This document shows positions 52,899 to 62,124 of a stretch of DNA of 64,000 nt, piece after piece. Under the pieces are notes generated by a model. That model did not search any database. It was not told where the DNA came from and saw only the letters and a list, made by a program, of their open reading frames with translations. The stretch's first letter is position 1. Each line of letters opens with the position of its first letter. The stretch is taken from contig NZ_CP125098.1 of assembly GCF_030020805.1 (NCBI RefSeq), forward strand, positions 3,185,501 to 3,249,500. The letters are read 5' to 3'. The stretch comes from Paenibacillus sp. RC67. Lineage in GTDB: Bacteria; Bacillota; Bacilli; Paenibacillales; NBRC-103111. Position numbers and translations under genes: made by a program.

Positions 52899-53468
52899 AT
52901 GAAAACGAACATTTATATGGTACGGCATGCGGAATCGCCGTTCGAGTTTGGTAAAGAGAGAACTCGCGGGTTGTCGGAGGAGGGCTTTGCAGCAGCTAAA
53001 CGTATTGCAGCTATATTCTCTGAAATAGATGTTGATTATATTGCGTCCAGTGCTTACACTAGGGCGAAGCAGACGGTCCAACATATAGCCGAACACAAGC
53101 AATTGCCTATTGTTGAATATGAGGAGTTAAACGAGCGGCCGATAAAGGGCTTAGACTATAAAGGTTCTTGGGACGTATTATATGAAGCTATACGCGAATC
53201 TTTTCATGATGCAGACTATGCTTTGGAAGGCGGAGAATCCACAAGGCAGGTGCAGGAAAGATCCATACCTGTCATCAAGAAGCTGCTGGCAGAGCACCAA
53301 GGGAATAACATAGTGATTGGAACTCATGGTAATATCATGACCATCATTATGAATTATTACGACAAGAAGTACGGCTTTGAATTTTGGGAACAAACTTCCA
53401 AGCCCGATATTTATAAATGTACGTTTGATGGAGACAAGTTGGAGCAAGTCGAGCGGATATGGCCATAA
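52899..53468 (+). CDS. Histidine phosphatase family protein
   Basis: A 189-residue phosphoglycerate mutase-like phosphatase. IYMVRHAESPFEFGK replaces the RHG motif with RHA, as many family members do; YIASSAYTRAKQTVQHIAE has the second Arg; and NIVIGTHGNIMTIIMNYY has the second catalytic His. AAGGAGG is six bases before the ATG. It stands just upstream of the LytM-type gene. Substrate not predictable. Confidence 0.9.
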   Translation: MKTNIYMVRHAESPFEFGKERTRGLSEEGFAAAKRIAAIFSEIDVDYIASSAYTRAKQTVQHIAEHKQLPIVEYEELNERPIKGLDYKGSWDVLYEAIRESFHDADYALEGGESTRQVQERSIPVIKKLLAEHQGNNIVIGTHGNIMTIIMNYYDKKYGFEFWEQTSKPDIYKCTFDGDKLEQVERIWP

Positions 53469-53508
53469 GACAAACTGAATTCATCGTAATAGAAGCGGGG
53501 TAAGGGCT

Positions 53509-54900
53509 TTGAATCATAATAAAAGTCGTGCTGATACTCATAAATCGAAGAAATTGAAGTCAAGACTGCTGGTTCTAAGCTTGTTTGTTGCTTCAGCTGC
53601 AGGAGTGGTAGTCTATTCATCATGGAGCGGGCAACCCTTCACTCTTTCTCTACTGCAAAAAACAGTAAGTCAGCCACAACCAGAGGCACCTAAATATAAA
53701 GAGGCTATGGAGTTTGCCATGACCGATTTAGATCACGGATGGGTTCGATATGAGGATCACAGTATGGAGACTTCTAATGGCGGGGAGTCATGGGTTTCGA
53801 CAGAAGTACAGCCATCTAATGTGCAATCAACCATACAGGCAGACGAAGCATTCAGCTTCCTGCAAGAACCAAAGACCTTGTCTACACTTAATTACAAATC
53901 TCAAGAATACTCAATTAAACAAATACAGTTTATGACGGACCATGTAGGGTGGGCTCTTGTTAACGATAAGGGGGAGGCGGGGAGCAAGCTCCTTATGACA
54001 ACAGATGGAGGAGCTACCTGGCAGTCGGAGGTTGTTGGCCCAGTCAAAGAAGCTTTGAAGGCAGAAAAGCTCCTAATCCAGCGAAGGCAAGAGGAATCTC
54101 AATTTTACTCATCTCCTGAACGTGCTAAGCTTGCTTTACAATCTGATTGGCTTTTAATCCCAAATACTGTAATCCAAGGCGATGTAGTGCTTATACGGCA
54201 TAATAAACCGGACAAGATAGAATGGCAGGGGAAAACCTATACGCTACAACCGTTTGGTGCCGGTTACTTTACCTACTTACCTATAGGGACTACGACAAAG
54301 CCTGGAGATTATCCGATCGGCGATAAGACATTGAAAGTCGTAGCCCAAAACTTCCCCAAACAATATCTTCAAGTTTCTGAACAGTTAGATAGTATGAGGC
54401 AGGACACGAAGAGGATCGATGCAGATCAGGCGAAGATCGACGCGGCGCGAAGCCAATCCCAGCCTGAATTTTTATTTCATTCTTCATTTCTTAAGCCTGT
54501 TGAAGGGATCTTAACAACTCCATATGGCCACACTCGATATGTTAACGGTAAGCTAAGCGGATCTCATCTGGCTCTTGATCTTGCAGCGAAACAGGGGACG
54601 CCTATTAAAGCGACCAATGACGGGATTGTGGCGCTAGCGGACAGTTTGTATTTGACCGGTAATTCTATCTACATAGATCACGGGATGGGATTGTTTTCCC
54701 AATATGCTCATATGTCGGAATTGCGTGTGAAAACCGGAGACCAAGTGAAGCGAGGAGATATTATAGGCCTTGTTGGTACGACGGGTTTTTCCACTGGACC
54801 GCATTTGCACTTTACATTTTGGACGCATAACGTGCCAGTTAATCCTAACCTGTTTTTTGACACAACACCCTTTGCTTGGCTTGAGAAGGACAAAAAGTAG
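53509..54900 (+). CDS. M23 (LytM) family metallopeptidase with a Ycf48/BNR-like N-terminus
   Basis: A 463-residue exported peptidase starting at TTG 53509. A basic N-terminus and one membrane segment (LLVLSLFVASAAGVVVYSS) precede two BNR/Ycf48-like units: FAMTDLDHGWVRYEDHSMET with NGGESW, and FMTDHVGWALVNDKGE with LLMTTDGGATWQSE. The C-terminal 150 residues are LytM: His353 and Asp357 in SHLALDLAAKQGTP, and His432 and His434 in GPHLHFTFW, which bind zinc. It likely cleaves peptide bridges in peptidoglycan. The N-terminal beta-propeller-type module is unusual for this family. Confidence 0.88.
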   Translation: MNHNKSRADTHKSKKLKSRLLVLSLFVASAAGVVVYSSWSGQPFTLSLLQKTVSQPQPEAPKYKEAMEFAMTDLDHGWVRYEDHSMETSNGGESWVSTEVQPSNVQSTIQADEAFSFLQEPKTLSTLNYKSQEYSIKQIQFMTDHVGWALVNDKGEAGSKLLMTTDGGATWQSEVVGPVKEALKAEKLLIQRRQEESQFYSSPERAKLALQSDWLLIPNTVIQGDVVLIRHNKPDKIEWQGKTYTLQPFGAGYFTYLPIGTTTKPGDYPIGDKTLKVVAQNFPKQYLQVSEQLDSMRQDTKRIDADQAKIDAARSQSQPEFLFHSSFLKPVEGILTTPYGHTRYVNGKLSGSHLALDLAAKQGTPIKATNDGIVALADSLYLTGNSIYIDHGMGLFSQYAHMSELRVKTGDQVKRGDIIGLVGTTGFSTGPHLHFTFWTHNVPVNPNLFFDTTPFAWLEKDKK

Positions 54901-55182
54901 GTAATCATTTAACACCAAACAAAAGCGGGCATCTGATAAAGGATAGCTTGCTTTTTTATTTGCACATGGAGCAGGAATATAGTTGTATAGGTTGAAAGAT
55001 TATTTAGTTGCTTGCGTGTTAATCAAGTCACAATTTCTTATTATGCCCCAAAAATATGAAAGCGTTTTATTTGCCTTCATTTCTCCATATAGATATGGGG
55101 TTTATCCATAGTTGGGCTACTTGTTGATGTGTAGAATAGTACCTAAGAAGTGTATTTATATTAGTCAGGGAGGTCTGAAAAT

Positions 55183-56511
55183 ATGAGTTTCGATGTATGG
55201 AAAAGATCAGGCATCGTTCTAGCATCTACTATTCTTCTTTTATCCGGATGTTCTAGTGGAGGGACGAAAGCCGATGATAGCACCGCCCCACCGAAGATCA
55301 GCACGGATCCTGTTACAATTAAGCTTGCAGGAAGCAGGGGGCTTTTCACGGATGAGGAACTAAAGCTCTACATAATGGACCCGCTAGCCAAAAAATACCC
55401 CAACATTACCGTGCAGTACATTAATACGTCGGATAAAGGCTTCGGCTTGAACGAGCTCATTACGGCGGGCGATATTCCTGACATCGTCATGGGATACGGC
55501 AGCACGCTTCCTCAGCTTAAAGATTTGAACCTCCTGTACAACATGGACCCTCTCATCAAGAAGTACAACCTCGACCTGAACCGTTTTATTCCAGAGTTCT
55601 TGGACTATATTAAAGTGAATGGACGAAGCGATTTCTTGGGTGGATTGCCTGCATACAATAACGCATTCGCCTTGTTTTATAACAAAACGTTGTTTGACAA
55701 GTTTGCCGTGCCTTACCCGAAGGATGGAATGACTTGGGAAGAGGTCGGAGATTTAGGTAAGAAAATAACAAGAAATTTTGATGGTATCCAATATCGCGGC
55801 TTTTTCCCCGATGGTGTTGCTCGTATGACAGCCCAGATCAACCTTTACCAAATGGACAAAGACAATAAATCGATTTTGACTACGGAGCCGTGGAAGAAGG
55901 CATTTGATTTGTGGAACAATATTTATAATTATCCGGGAAATGCAGACGAACCTTATAATACGATCAATTTCGGAAATAATCAGACAGCTTTTCTTAAGGG
56001 CGAGTTAGCAATGATAACGGGTTACAGCAGTACGTTAAATGCACTTCGCAAAGCTCCAGAAGTGAACTGGGATGTCGTAACCTACCCTCAGCATAAAGAC
56101 AAGATGGGCTATAGTACGGGCGTAGACACTCCGAATTTCTCCATTACGTCCAGCAGTAAAAATAAGGATGCAGCCTTCCTCGTCATTGAAACCTTGCTTT
56201 CCGATGAGGTACAGCTGAATCTTGCGAAAAACGGGAAGATGTCCGTTCTCTCAAGCGAAACTGTGAAAAAAGAATTCGGCAAAGGGATTCCGGAATTTGC
56301 AGGTAAAACGTATAATCTGAGCAGCATTCCGAAGCTTAAGCCTTCGGTTAACAAACCACCTGTATATACAGGAAGCGATACGAATAAAATTATTATTGAT
56401 GCATATGAAAGTGTATTGAAGAAGGAAGCAGATGTTAACACAGCCCTTCGTGTTGCGGATGAACAGATGAATAATTTGGTTCAATCCAAAATAAAGCTTG
56501 ATACTAAGTAA
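55183..56511 (+). CDS. Carbohydrate ABC substrate-binding lipoprotein (orphan)
   Basis: A 442-residue solute-binding lipoprotein with signal peptide and lipobox LSGC near residue 23, then a Gly/Lys/Asp linker. Core motifs include ITAGDIPDIVMGYGSTLPQL, NAFALFYNKTLFDKFAVPYP and KDGMTWEEVGDLGKKI. It closely resembles the binding protein at 24727 in these blocks and in its C-terminal LLSDEVQLNLAKNGK segment, indicating a shared subfamily. No permease or ATPase lies nearby. GGGAGGT precedes the ATG and a terminator follows. Confidence 0.9.
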   Translation: MSFDVWKRSGIVLASTILLLSGCSSGGTKADDSTAPPKISTDPVTIKLAGSRGLFTDEELKLYIMDPLAKKYPNITVQYINTSDKGFGLNELITAGDIPDIVMGYGSTLPQLKDLNLLYNMDPLIKKYNLDLNRFIPEFLDYIKVNGRSDFLGGLPAYNNAFALFYNKTLFDKFAVPYPKDGMTWEEVGDLGKKITRNFDGIQYRGFFPDGVARMTAQINLYQMDKDNKSILTTEPWKKAFDLWNNIYNYPGNADEPYNTINFGNNQTAFLKGELAMITGYSSTLNALRKAPEVNWDVVTYPQHKDKMGYSTGVDTPNFSITSSSKNKDAAFLVIETLLSDEVQLNLAKNGKMSVLSSETVKKEFGKGIPEFAGKTYNLSSIPKLKPSVNKPPVYTGSDTNKIIIDAYESVLKKEADVNTALRVADEQMNNLVQSKIKLDTK

Positions 56512-56545
56512 TCAACGAAATTGCTGTAAACGCTGCCAAATAAAG

Positions 56546-56571
56546 AGCCCTGCTGTTTGGGGCTTTTTTAT
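56546..56571 (+). terminator. Intrinsic terminator after the orphan binding protein
   Basis: AGCCC and GGGCT (with one extra G pair) form a short GC-rich stem with a nine-base loop, then seven T residues. Confidence 0.75.
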
Positions 56572-56669
56572 TTATAGATAAAATATACCAATTAATCGTC
56601 ATCGTGATATATTATAATGACTTTTGGATCGGAGAGTAATTATGAGTGTTATATGATGGGAGGATGAGC

Positions 56670-57454
56670 ATGGCTGAAGAGTTAAAGAAGACGTTCAACG
56701 AGGTGCGGAGCTTTATGATCGTGCACGTAACCGATATCCGGATGCTTTGTTCGCAGAGCTGTTTCAGTTAAGCGGGTGTCATTCGGATTCTCATGTCTTG
56801 GAAATTGCCGCCGGTACCGGCATTGCTACGCTCCACCTAGCAGAACGCGGCTGCCGAGTAACCGCAGTGGAATTAGGCGGAGAGATGGCTCGTGTGGCAA
56901 AGAATAAGCTGGACAAGTTTGAAAAAGTAGATGTACAGGTCAGTGCTTTTGAAGAATGGGAGCCGTCAGTCGGGGTACAATATGATCTTGTCCTAGTAGC
57001 AACGGCATTTCATTGGCTGGATCCTAACGTACGCTATAAGAAGATTGCTTCGCTGCTTAAACCTGGAGGATATTTGGCCATTATTCGATACCATCATGTA
57101 GCTGGAGGAGATCAGGCTTTTTTTGATCAAGTACAGATGTGCTATGAGCAATTCAAGAATGGTACAACTAAGAAATTCGTCCTTCCCCGCATAGAGGAAA
57201 TTCGGCCAGATACGTCAGAGATGAAAGAGAGTGGATGGTTTGAGGAACCAGTTAGAAAGACATATGTAAAGGAAGAAGCATATAACCGACAGCAATATTA
57301 GGATTTGTTATCTACGTATTCAGATCATCGGATGATGGAGGATTGTGACCGCGACCGGCTCTTTGAATGCATCGGCAGTCTTATTGACTCACAGTTTGGC
57401 GGACAAGTCGTTAAATGTTACTTGCATGAGCTTGTAATAGCACAGAAATGTTAG
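56670..57454 (+). pseudogene. Class I SAM methyltransferase with a frameshift and a nonsense codon
   Basis: After GGGAGG the ATG at 56670 reads MAEELKKTFNE and breaks at GAGGTGCGG near 56702; restoring one base continues as GAELYDRARNRYPDALFAEL into the long frame. Motif I is HVLEIAAGTGIATLHLAERG and the acidic strand AVELGGEM follows, with FHWLDPNVRYKKI typical of the Methyltransf_11 group. The frame stops at TAG 57299, where a Leu codon (TTG) is expected, yet homology continues as DLLSTYSDHRMMED up to LHELVIAQKC at 57454. Two separate lesions make inactivation more likely than a single read error. Confidence 0.82.
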
Positions 57455-57500
57455 CAGCCCTCACCGCACAAAATGCTATTTTATGAACAATCAAACATAG

Positions 57501-57558
57501 AACCGCTGCTTTTGAGAATGTAGAGTCATTACTGTACATCCTTGCAAGCAGCGGTTTT
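57501..57558. terminator. Long-loop hairpin between the two broken genes
   Basis: AACCGCTGCTT and AAGCAGCGGTT pair perfectly over 11 bp around a 34-base loop, with a T-run beyond. It separates the methyltransferase remnant from the convergent SDR remnant. Confidence 0.6.
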
Positions 57559-57567
57559 ACGTATTTA

Positions 57568-57787
57568 TTAGGATCGTTTGAAAATCAGGAATCCATCGTC
57601 AACCGGAACGGTTTGACCATTAATTGCCGAAGCTTCACCTGAGAAAAGGAACCTGACAACGTCAGCAATCTGCTCAGGCTGTATCAGCTTTTTGCTACGG
57701 CAGCCTTAGCCGCATGACAGGCGAAGCTGTCTTTTGCCGCCATATAGCCGAAGATCGATTCGGTGTAGGTGATAATTCCTTTTCCTA
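57568..57787 (-). pseudogene. C-terminal fragment of an SDR oxidoreductase
   Basis: Minus-strand frames read ESIFGYMAAKDSFACHAAKA and then, after a stop and shift, LIQPEQIADVVRFLFSGEAS with VPVDDGFLIF. These match the helix after the catalytic Tyr/Lys and the C-terminal beta strand of short-chain dehydrogenases. The Rossmann half is missing. The fragment abuts the intact SDR gene at 57788, whose stop lies at its upstream edge, so it is a decayed tandem relative rather than a continuation of it. Confidence 0.7.
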
Positions 57788-58555
57788 TTATTGGCCCACC
57801 ATTCCGCCGTCAACCGTATATAGAGAGCCGGTAACGAAAGACGCTTCTTCCGATAGCAGGAAATTCATGACCGCGGCTACCTCTTGAGGTTCACCATAAC
57901 GTCCTAGTGGAGTTGCCGCTTCATTGGCTGCTTTATACTCATCGGCATGACCCGAATTAGCTTCAATTTGACGCATCATGCGGGTATTAATCGTCCCTGG
58001 TAGTACTGCATTAACCCGAATGCCGAGGGATGCAAGCTCATTAGCTGCAACACGTGTTAGACCAATTACAGCGTGCTTGGACATAATATATGGTGACATT
58101 CCTGGAGCACCCATTAGACCAGCCAGAGAAGATGTGTTCAGAATGGCGCCGGATTTTTGCTTTTTCATGACCGGAATAACATAGTGCAAGCCCAGGAACA
58201 CGCCTCTTACATTAACGTTATAAACAAGATCAAGGGCTTTGACGCTTTGCTCTTCGATTAGACCTGCTGGACCCTCAATACCGGCATTGTTTGCAAAATA
58301 ATCAATGGTTCCGAATTTCTCAACCGCTTTGTTTACATAGTTCTGTACGTCTTCTTCCTTGGACACATCAGCGGCTACAGCAAGCGAGTTGGAAGCGTTC
58401 AAGCCAAGCTCTTGAATGACAGCCTTTACCGCTTCTTCCTTCAAATCGACGAGGACAAGATTTAGTTTGCGTTCCGCTAAGCGACGGGCAAGTTCTTTAC
58501 CGATACCGCCAGCTGCACCAGTTATTACGGCGGTTTTCACTTGTGATTGACTCAT
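57788..58555 (-). CDS. SDR family oxidoreductase (glucose 1-dehydrogenase-like)
   Basis: A 255-residue classical short-chain dehydrogenase with AVITGAAGGIGKELARRLAE (cofactor loop), VDLKEEAV (an Asp after strand 2, favouring NAD), ANNAGIEGPAG, LNTSSLAGLMGAPGMSPYIM with SKHAVIGLTRV (Ser and Tyr-Lys), PGTINTRMM and the C-terminal TVDGGMVGQ. ATG 58555 has GGGGAG upstream; the frame extends to 58639 without a ribosome site. A TetR gene lies divergently at 58812 and probably controls it. Confidence 0.92.
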   Translation of the reverse strand: MSQSQVKTAVITGAAGGIGKELARRLAERKLNLVLVDLKEEAVKAVIQELGLNASNSLAVAADVSKEEDVQNYVNKAVEKFGTIDYFANNAGIEGPAGLIEEQSVKALDLVYNVNVRGVFLGLHYVIPVMKKQKSGAILNTSSLAGLMGAPGMSPYIMSKHAVIGLTRVAANELASLGIRVNAVLPGTINTRMMRQIEANSGHADEYKAANEAATPLGRYGEPQEVAAVMNFLLSEEASFVTGSLYTVDGGMVGQ

Positions 58556-58811
58556 AATAGATTCGCTCCCCTTTATATTAAGATTGATAATAAATTTGAA
58601 TGAATTCACTTGCGACTTCCTTATAAGCATACATCTCATTTCAACCCTCGGATAATAATCAATCCCGAGCTTCGTGTCGTGTAATGAACGGTAGGACGAG
58701 AAGTGTCCAAGATATCAAAGATTTTGAACAATTCAGGGGAGCGGTGTTGAGGATTTTCCAAGAGCGAAGAGAGAGGTTATAATAAAAGTAACATCCATGG
58801 AGGTGAGCCTG

Positions 58812-59402
58812 ATGACGGAGAATCAGTTGGATCGGAGGAGGAAGAGAACTCGCCAAGCCATCAAGAATGCATTTGTTAAACTGATAGTAGAAAAAGGATA
58901 TGATTCCATAACGATTCTCGATATCGCCAATCAGGCGGATTATAACCGTGGGACCTTTTATAATCATTTTATGGGGAAGGAAGAACTGCTGGAGGCAATC
59001 CATGATGAATTTCTGCAAGGGCTGGCAGATACGCTGCTGGAACCTTATGAAGGATTGAAGCGGGTCGATGCGACGAAAATATTCCCCTCTGCATTCCAAC
59101 TGTTTGAGCATATAGAGACTCGTAAGGAGGAATTCCAGGCACTGTTATCGATTAATAGAGGAGTAGTACTTGAACTGTACGACTTATTGCGGGAGTCGAT
59201 GCGAAAGGATATGCATATTGAAATGGAGCAGAGCGATCCTCCCGTTGATTATGAAATCATGCTTAGCTATCGAATGTCAGCTACGGTCGGAGTCATCATG
59301 TACTGGGCTGAAACGAATTTCAAATATTCCGCGGCTTATATGGCTGAACAGCTTCTCATGCAGGTAAATACTCGAATGGATTATATTGAGTTCAAGAGAT
59401 AA
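58812..59402 (+). CDS. TetR/AcrR family transcriptional regulator
   Basis: A 196-residue regulator. The N-terminal helix-turn-helix region reads RRKRTRQAIKNAFVKLIVEK and ITILDIANQADYNRGTFYNH, where the YNHF recognition helix end is typical of TetR proteins; TetR C-terminal domain type 39 (TetR_C_33-like) is plausible for the DSLEAF-like rest. ATG 58812 has GGAGGTGA eight bases upstream. It lies divergent from the SDR gene with a 256-base gap and likely represses it. Confidence 0.9.
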   Translation: MTENQLDRRRKRTRQAIKNAFVKLIVEKGYDSITILDIANQADYNRGTFYNHFMGKEELLEAIHDEFLQGLADTLLEPYEGLKRVDATKIFPSAFQLFEHIETRKEEFQALLSINRGVVLELYDLLRESMRKDMHIEMEQSDPPVDYEIMLSYRMSATVGVIMYWAETNFKYSAAYMAEQLLMQVNTRMDYIEFKR

Positions 59403-59564
59403 TTCCCTGAGTACATAAATGTCCAAAATGTGTTTAGAGCGAGATTGTCATGTCAATTAATATGACAAAGCTGCTTGCAAATTTTGAATAATAAACAAAC
59501 AAGTCCAAATCTATAAAAAAATCGGTTATAATGTTATTGAATAAAATAAGAAAGTGGGAACAGT

Positions 59565-60284
59565 ATGGGCCGCAAGTGGAATAATATTAAAGAGAAAAAA
59601 GCATCGAAAGATGGTAATACGAGTCGAATTTATGCAAAGTTTGGTCTCGAAATTTATGTAGCGGCAAGAAAAGGCGAGCCGGATCCGGAATCCAATAGAG
59701 CATTGAAGGTCGTACTTGAACGGGCTAAAACGTACAATGTACCTAAAGCAATCATTGACCGTGCAATAGACAAGGCTAAAGGGAGCTCGGAAGAAACTTA
59801 TGAAGAGCTCCGTTACGAAGGCTTCGGTCCTAATGGCTCGATGGTTATCGTAGATGCCCTGACCAATAACGTGAACCGTACCGCTTCCAGCGTACGCGCC
59901 GCTTTTAGCAAAAATGGCGGGAACATGGGAGTAAGCGGCTCCGTAGCTTATATGTTCGACTCCACAGCTATTATTGGTGTGGCTGATAAAACATTGGATG
60001 AAGTGATTGAAGTATTGCTTGAAGCCGATGTAGATGTACGAGATGTTATTGAGGAAGACGAAACGATTCTTGTCTATGCAGAGCCGGATCAGTTTCATGC
60101 GGTGCAAGAAGCATTCAAAAACGTTGGTATCACCGAATTTACGGTTGCTGAATTGACGATGCTTGCACAAAATTTCGTTACCCTTCCGGCTGACGGACAA
60201 GCTCAATTTGAAAAAATGATTGATGCGCTCGAAGATCTGGAAGATGTTCAGCAAGTGTATCATAACGTGGAATTCGAAGAATAG
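59565..60284 (+). CDS. YebC/PmpR family regulator, YeeN type
   Basis: A 239-residue protein of the YebC/TACO1 family, acting in transcription or translation of particular messages. The opening [20 protein letters not shown] and [20 protein letters not shown], with [20 protein letters not shown] and [15 protein letters not shown], is the B. subtilis YeeN-like version, which begins GRKW rather than the GHSKW of YebC proper. Full length, with no signal peptide. Directly downstream is a terminator followed by the GC-rich SRPBCC remnant. Confidence 0.95.
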   Translation: MGRKWNNIKEKKASKDGNTSRIYAKFGLEIYVAARKGEPDPESNRALKVVLERAKTYNVPKAIIDRAIDKAKGSSEETYEELRYEGFGPNGSMVIVDALTNNVNRTASSVRAAFSKNGGNMGVSGSVAYMFDSTAIIGVADKTLDEVIEVLLEADVDVRDVIEEDETILVYAEPDQFHAVQEAFKNVGITEFTVAELTMLAQNFVTLPADGQAQFEKMIDALEDLEDVQQVYHNVEFEE

Positions 60285-60362
60285 GACGCTTAGTGAGTTG
60301 TAATTAAAAATTTCGCTGGTTTGAACATAATTTGTCGTTGAGCTTGAACATAAATGTCGTAG

Positions 60363-60392
60363 GCTCGTTCCTTGATGGAACGGGCTTTTTTT
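60363..60392 (+). terminator. Terminator after the YebC-family gene
   Basis: GCTCGTTCC and GGAACGGGC form a 9 bp stem with one wobble and a TTGAT loop, followed by seven T residues. The last T residues adjoin the ATG of the SRPBCC remnant. Confidence 0.8.
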
Positions 60393-60832
60393 ATGACCAC
60401 AACTGCACCTGAGTTCACCATCACCTGCTCCTGAATGCCCGCCGCGAGCTCGTATGGCACGCCTGGACCGAGAAGAAGTAACTTGCCGCCTGACTACCTT
60501 CGACACCCCTGGAGTCAATCTCCTTCGACGTCCGCGAAGGCGGATGCTACCGCTACACAATGGTCAATAAGGAGACCGGCCAGGAGTATCACACCGGAGG
60601 TGTGTTCCTGGATGTCATTCCTTATGAACGGCTCGTCTTCACCTGGGGTTACCCCGATGCTCCCATCGAGGACTCCCCTGTCGTAACTCTAACCCTCACT
60701 GCACAGGGCGATTGCACCGAGATGATCTTCCACCTACGCGGATTCGCTCGTCACCCCGGCGATCAGTATGTGTACGACGGCTGGTCTGGTACGCTCGACA
60801 ATCTGTCGACGCACCTTCGTGATCAGAAGTAG
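60393..60832 (+). pseudogene. SRPBCC/AHSA1-domain protein, multiple frameshifts
   Basis: From ATG 60393 the frame reads MTTTAPEFTIT and breaks; other frames supply RELVWHAWTE and, after another shift, ESISFDVREGGCYRYTMVNK through HTGGVFLDVIPYERLVFTWG and MIFHLRGFAR to the stop at 60832. This is the usual layout of Activator-of-Hsp90-ATPase-like SRPBCC proteins. The middle strands around residues 30-40 are lost. The sequence is far richer in GC than the flanking genes, suggesting recent arrival from a high-GC donor, and it begins on the last base of a terminator. Confidence 0.75.
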
Positions 60833-60969
60833 AACACGATAGCAAGAGCCTTCACGGCCTCCCGCAAGTTATGATTCTGCTAACGGAATGAAAGAGCACA
60901 GCGATGGAATAGAACCATTGCTCAACCTTGCCATTGAACAAACGTGTACTATATTTCAATGAACATCAT

Positions 60970-61006
60970 GAGAAGGCTGTCGATTCTATAGATCGGCAGC
61001 CTTCTC
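60970..61006 (+). terminator. Hairpin after the SRPBCC remnant
   Basis: GAGAAGGCTG and CAGCCTTCTC pair perfectly over 10 bp with a 17-base loop; no strong T-run follows. The 60833-61164 stretch otherwise contains no gene I can support. Confidence 0.5.
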
Positions 61007-61164
61007 AGTTGACGGGAACTCTGTCCGTTTTTTTCATGCCTATTGTATTGGAATTTTCCAAGGCCCCACTTACTTAATATCTTATAAGAAATTCTTGAAA
61101 TTACAGAAATTTATCCGATAGGGGGATGCTATTATACAAATATAAATAAAGACGAGGTGATGAT

Positions 61165-62112
61165 ATGCAAGCGAAATTGGCAGCGGACGCCATTCCCCTC
61201 CCCCAAAAGCGGAATTCATGGATAAGAACGATACAAAAGTATAAAGTGATGTACGCTCTTTTATTCCCGGCATTAGTTTACTTTGCCGTATTCAAATACA
61301 TTCCTATGGCGGGAATCATTATTGCTTTTAAAAATTATAACCTGGCTTTGGGGTTATGGGATAGCCCATGGGTGGGATTGAAAAATTTTAAAGATTTTAT
61401 TAACGGCGTTTATTTCTGGGACATCATGAGTAATACGATTATCATATCGCTGTATAAGCTATTGTTCGGTTTCTCCGCTCCCATCGTTCTTGCTTTGCTT
61501 CTCAATGAAGTTTATACCCAATGGTTTAAGAAAATCGTACAAACGATCACTTATTTGCCCCATTTTCTGTCATGGGTCATTGTTTATGGACTGATGGTGG
61601 CATTATTAGCCCCAGGAGATGGCCTTTTTAATATGATTTTGAAGGAAAATGGTATTCAACCGATCTCCTTTCTAACGGAACCTGCCTGGGGCAGAGTGCT
61701 GATAATCTTATCTGAAATATGGAAGGATATTGGATGGGGAGCGATATTGTACCTTGCCGCATTAGCTGGAATCGATCCAAGCTTATATGAAGCGGCTCGA
61801 ATTGATGGCGCTTCCAAATGGAGACAGCTATGGCATGTCACATTACCAGGCATTCGAGGTGTCATTATTCTGATGCTGATTCTTAAATTAAGCCATATTC
61901 TGGACGCTGGCTTTGACCAAATATTCATGTTTGCCAACAGCTTTAACCAGGAGAAGATCGACATTATCGACACATGGGTTTACCGTGAAGGGTTAGAGCG
62001 TCTTAAGATTGGCTTGGCTACTGCTGTGGGATTGTTTAAAGCTGTCATCGGATTTATTTTAGTTTTGGCTGCAAACAAGCTTGCGAAAAAATTCGATGGT
62101 CAAATTTGGTGA
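61165..62112 (+). CDS. Carbohydrate ABC transporter permease, LplB type
   Basis: A 315-residue inner-membrane permease. The opening YKVMYALLFPALVYFAVFKY and IPMAGIIIAFKNYNLALG are typical of LplB-family permeases of Paenibacillus oligosaccharide transporters. The EAA loop reads SLYEAARIDGASKWRQLWHV followed by TLPGIRGVII. GAGGTGATGAT lies before the ATG. It is the first gene of a permease-permease-binding protein operon; the ATPase is not in view. Confidence 0.93.
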   Translation: MQAKLAADAIPLPQKRNSWIRTIQKYKVMYALLFPALVYFAVFKYIPMAGIIIAFKNYNLALGLWDSPWVGLKNFKDFINGVYFWDIMSNTIIISLYKLLFGFSAPIVLALLLNEVYTQWFKKIVQTITYLPHFLSWVIVYGLMVALLAPGDGLFNMILKENGIQPISFLTEPAWGRVLIILSEIWKDIGWGAILYLAALAGIDPSLYEAARIDGASKWRQLWHVTLPGIRGVIILMLILKLSHILDAGFDQIFMFANSFNQEKIDIIDTWVYREGLERLKIGLATAVGLFKAVIGFILVLAANKLAKKFDGQIW

Positions 62113-62124
62113 GGTGGTTTTCGT

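Noticed and set aside
61093..61125. TTGAAA and TATTAT boxes before the LplB-type operon
   Set aside because: Spacing is near 29 bases, too long for a sigma-A promoter.
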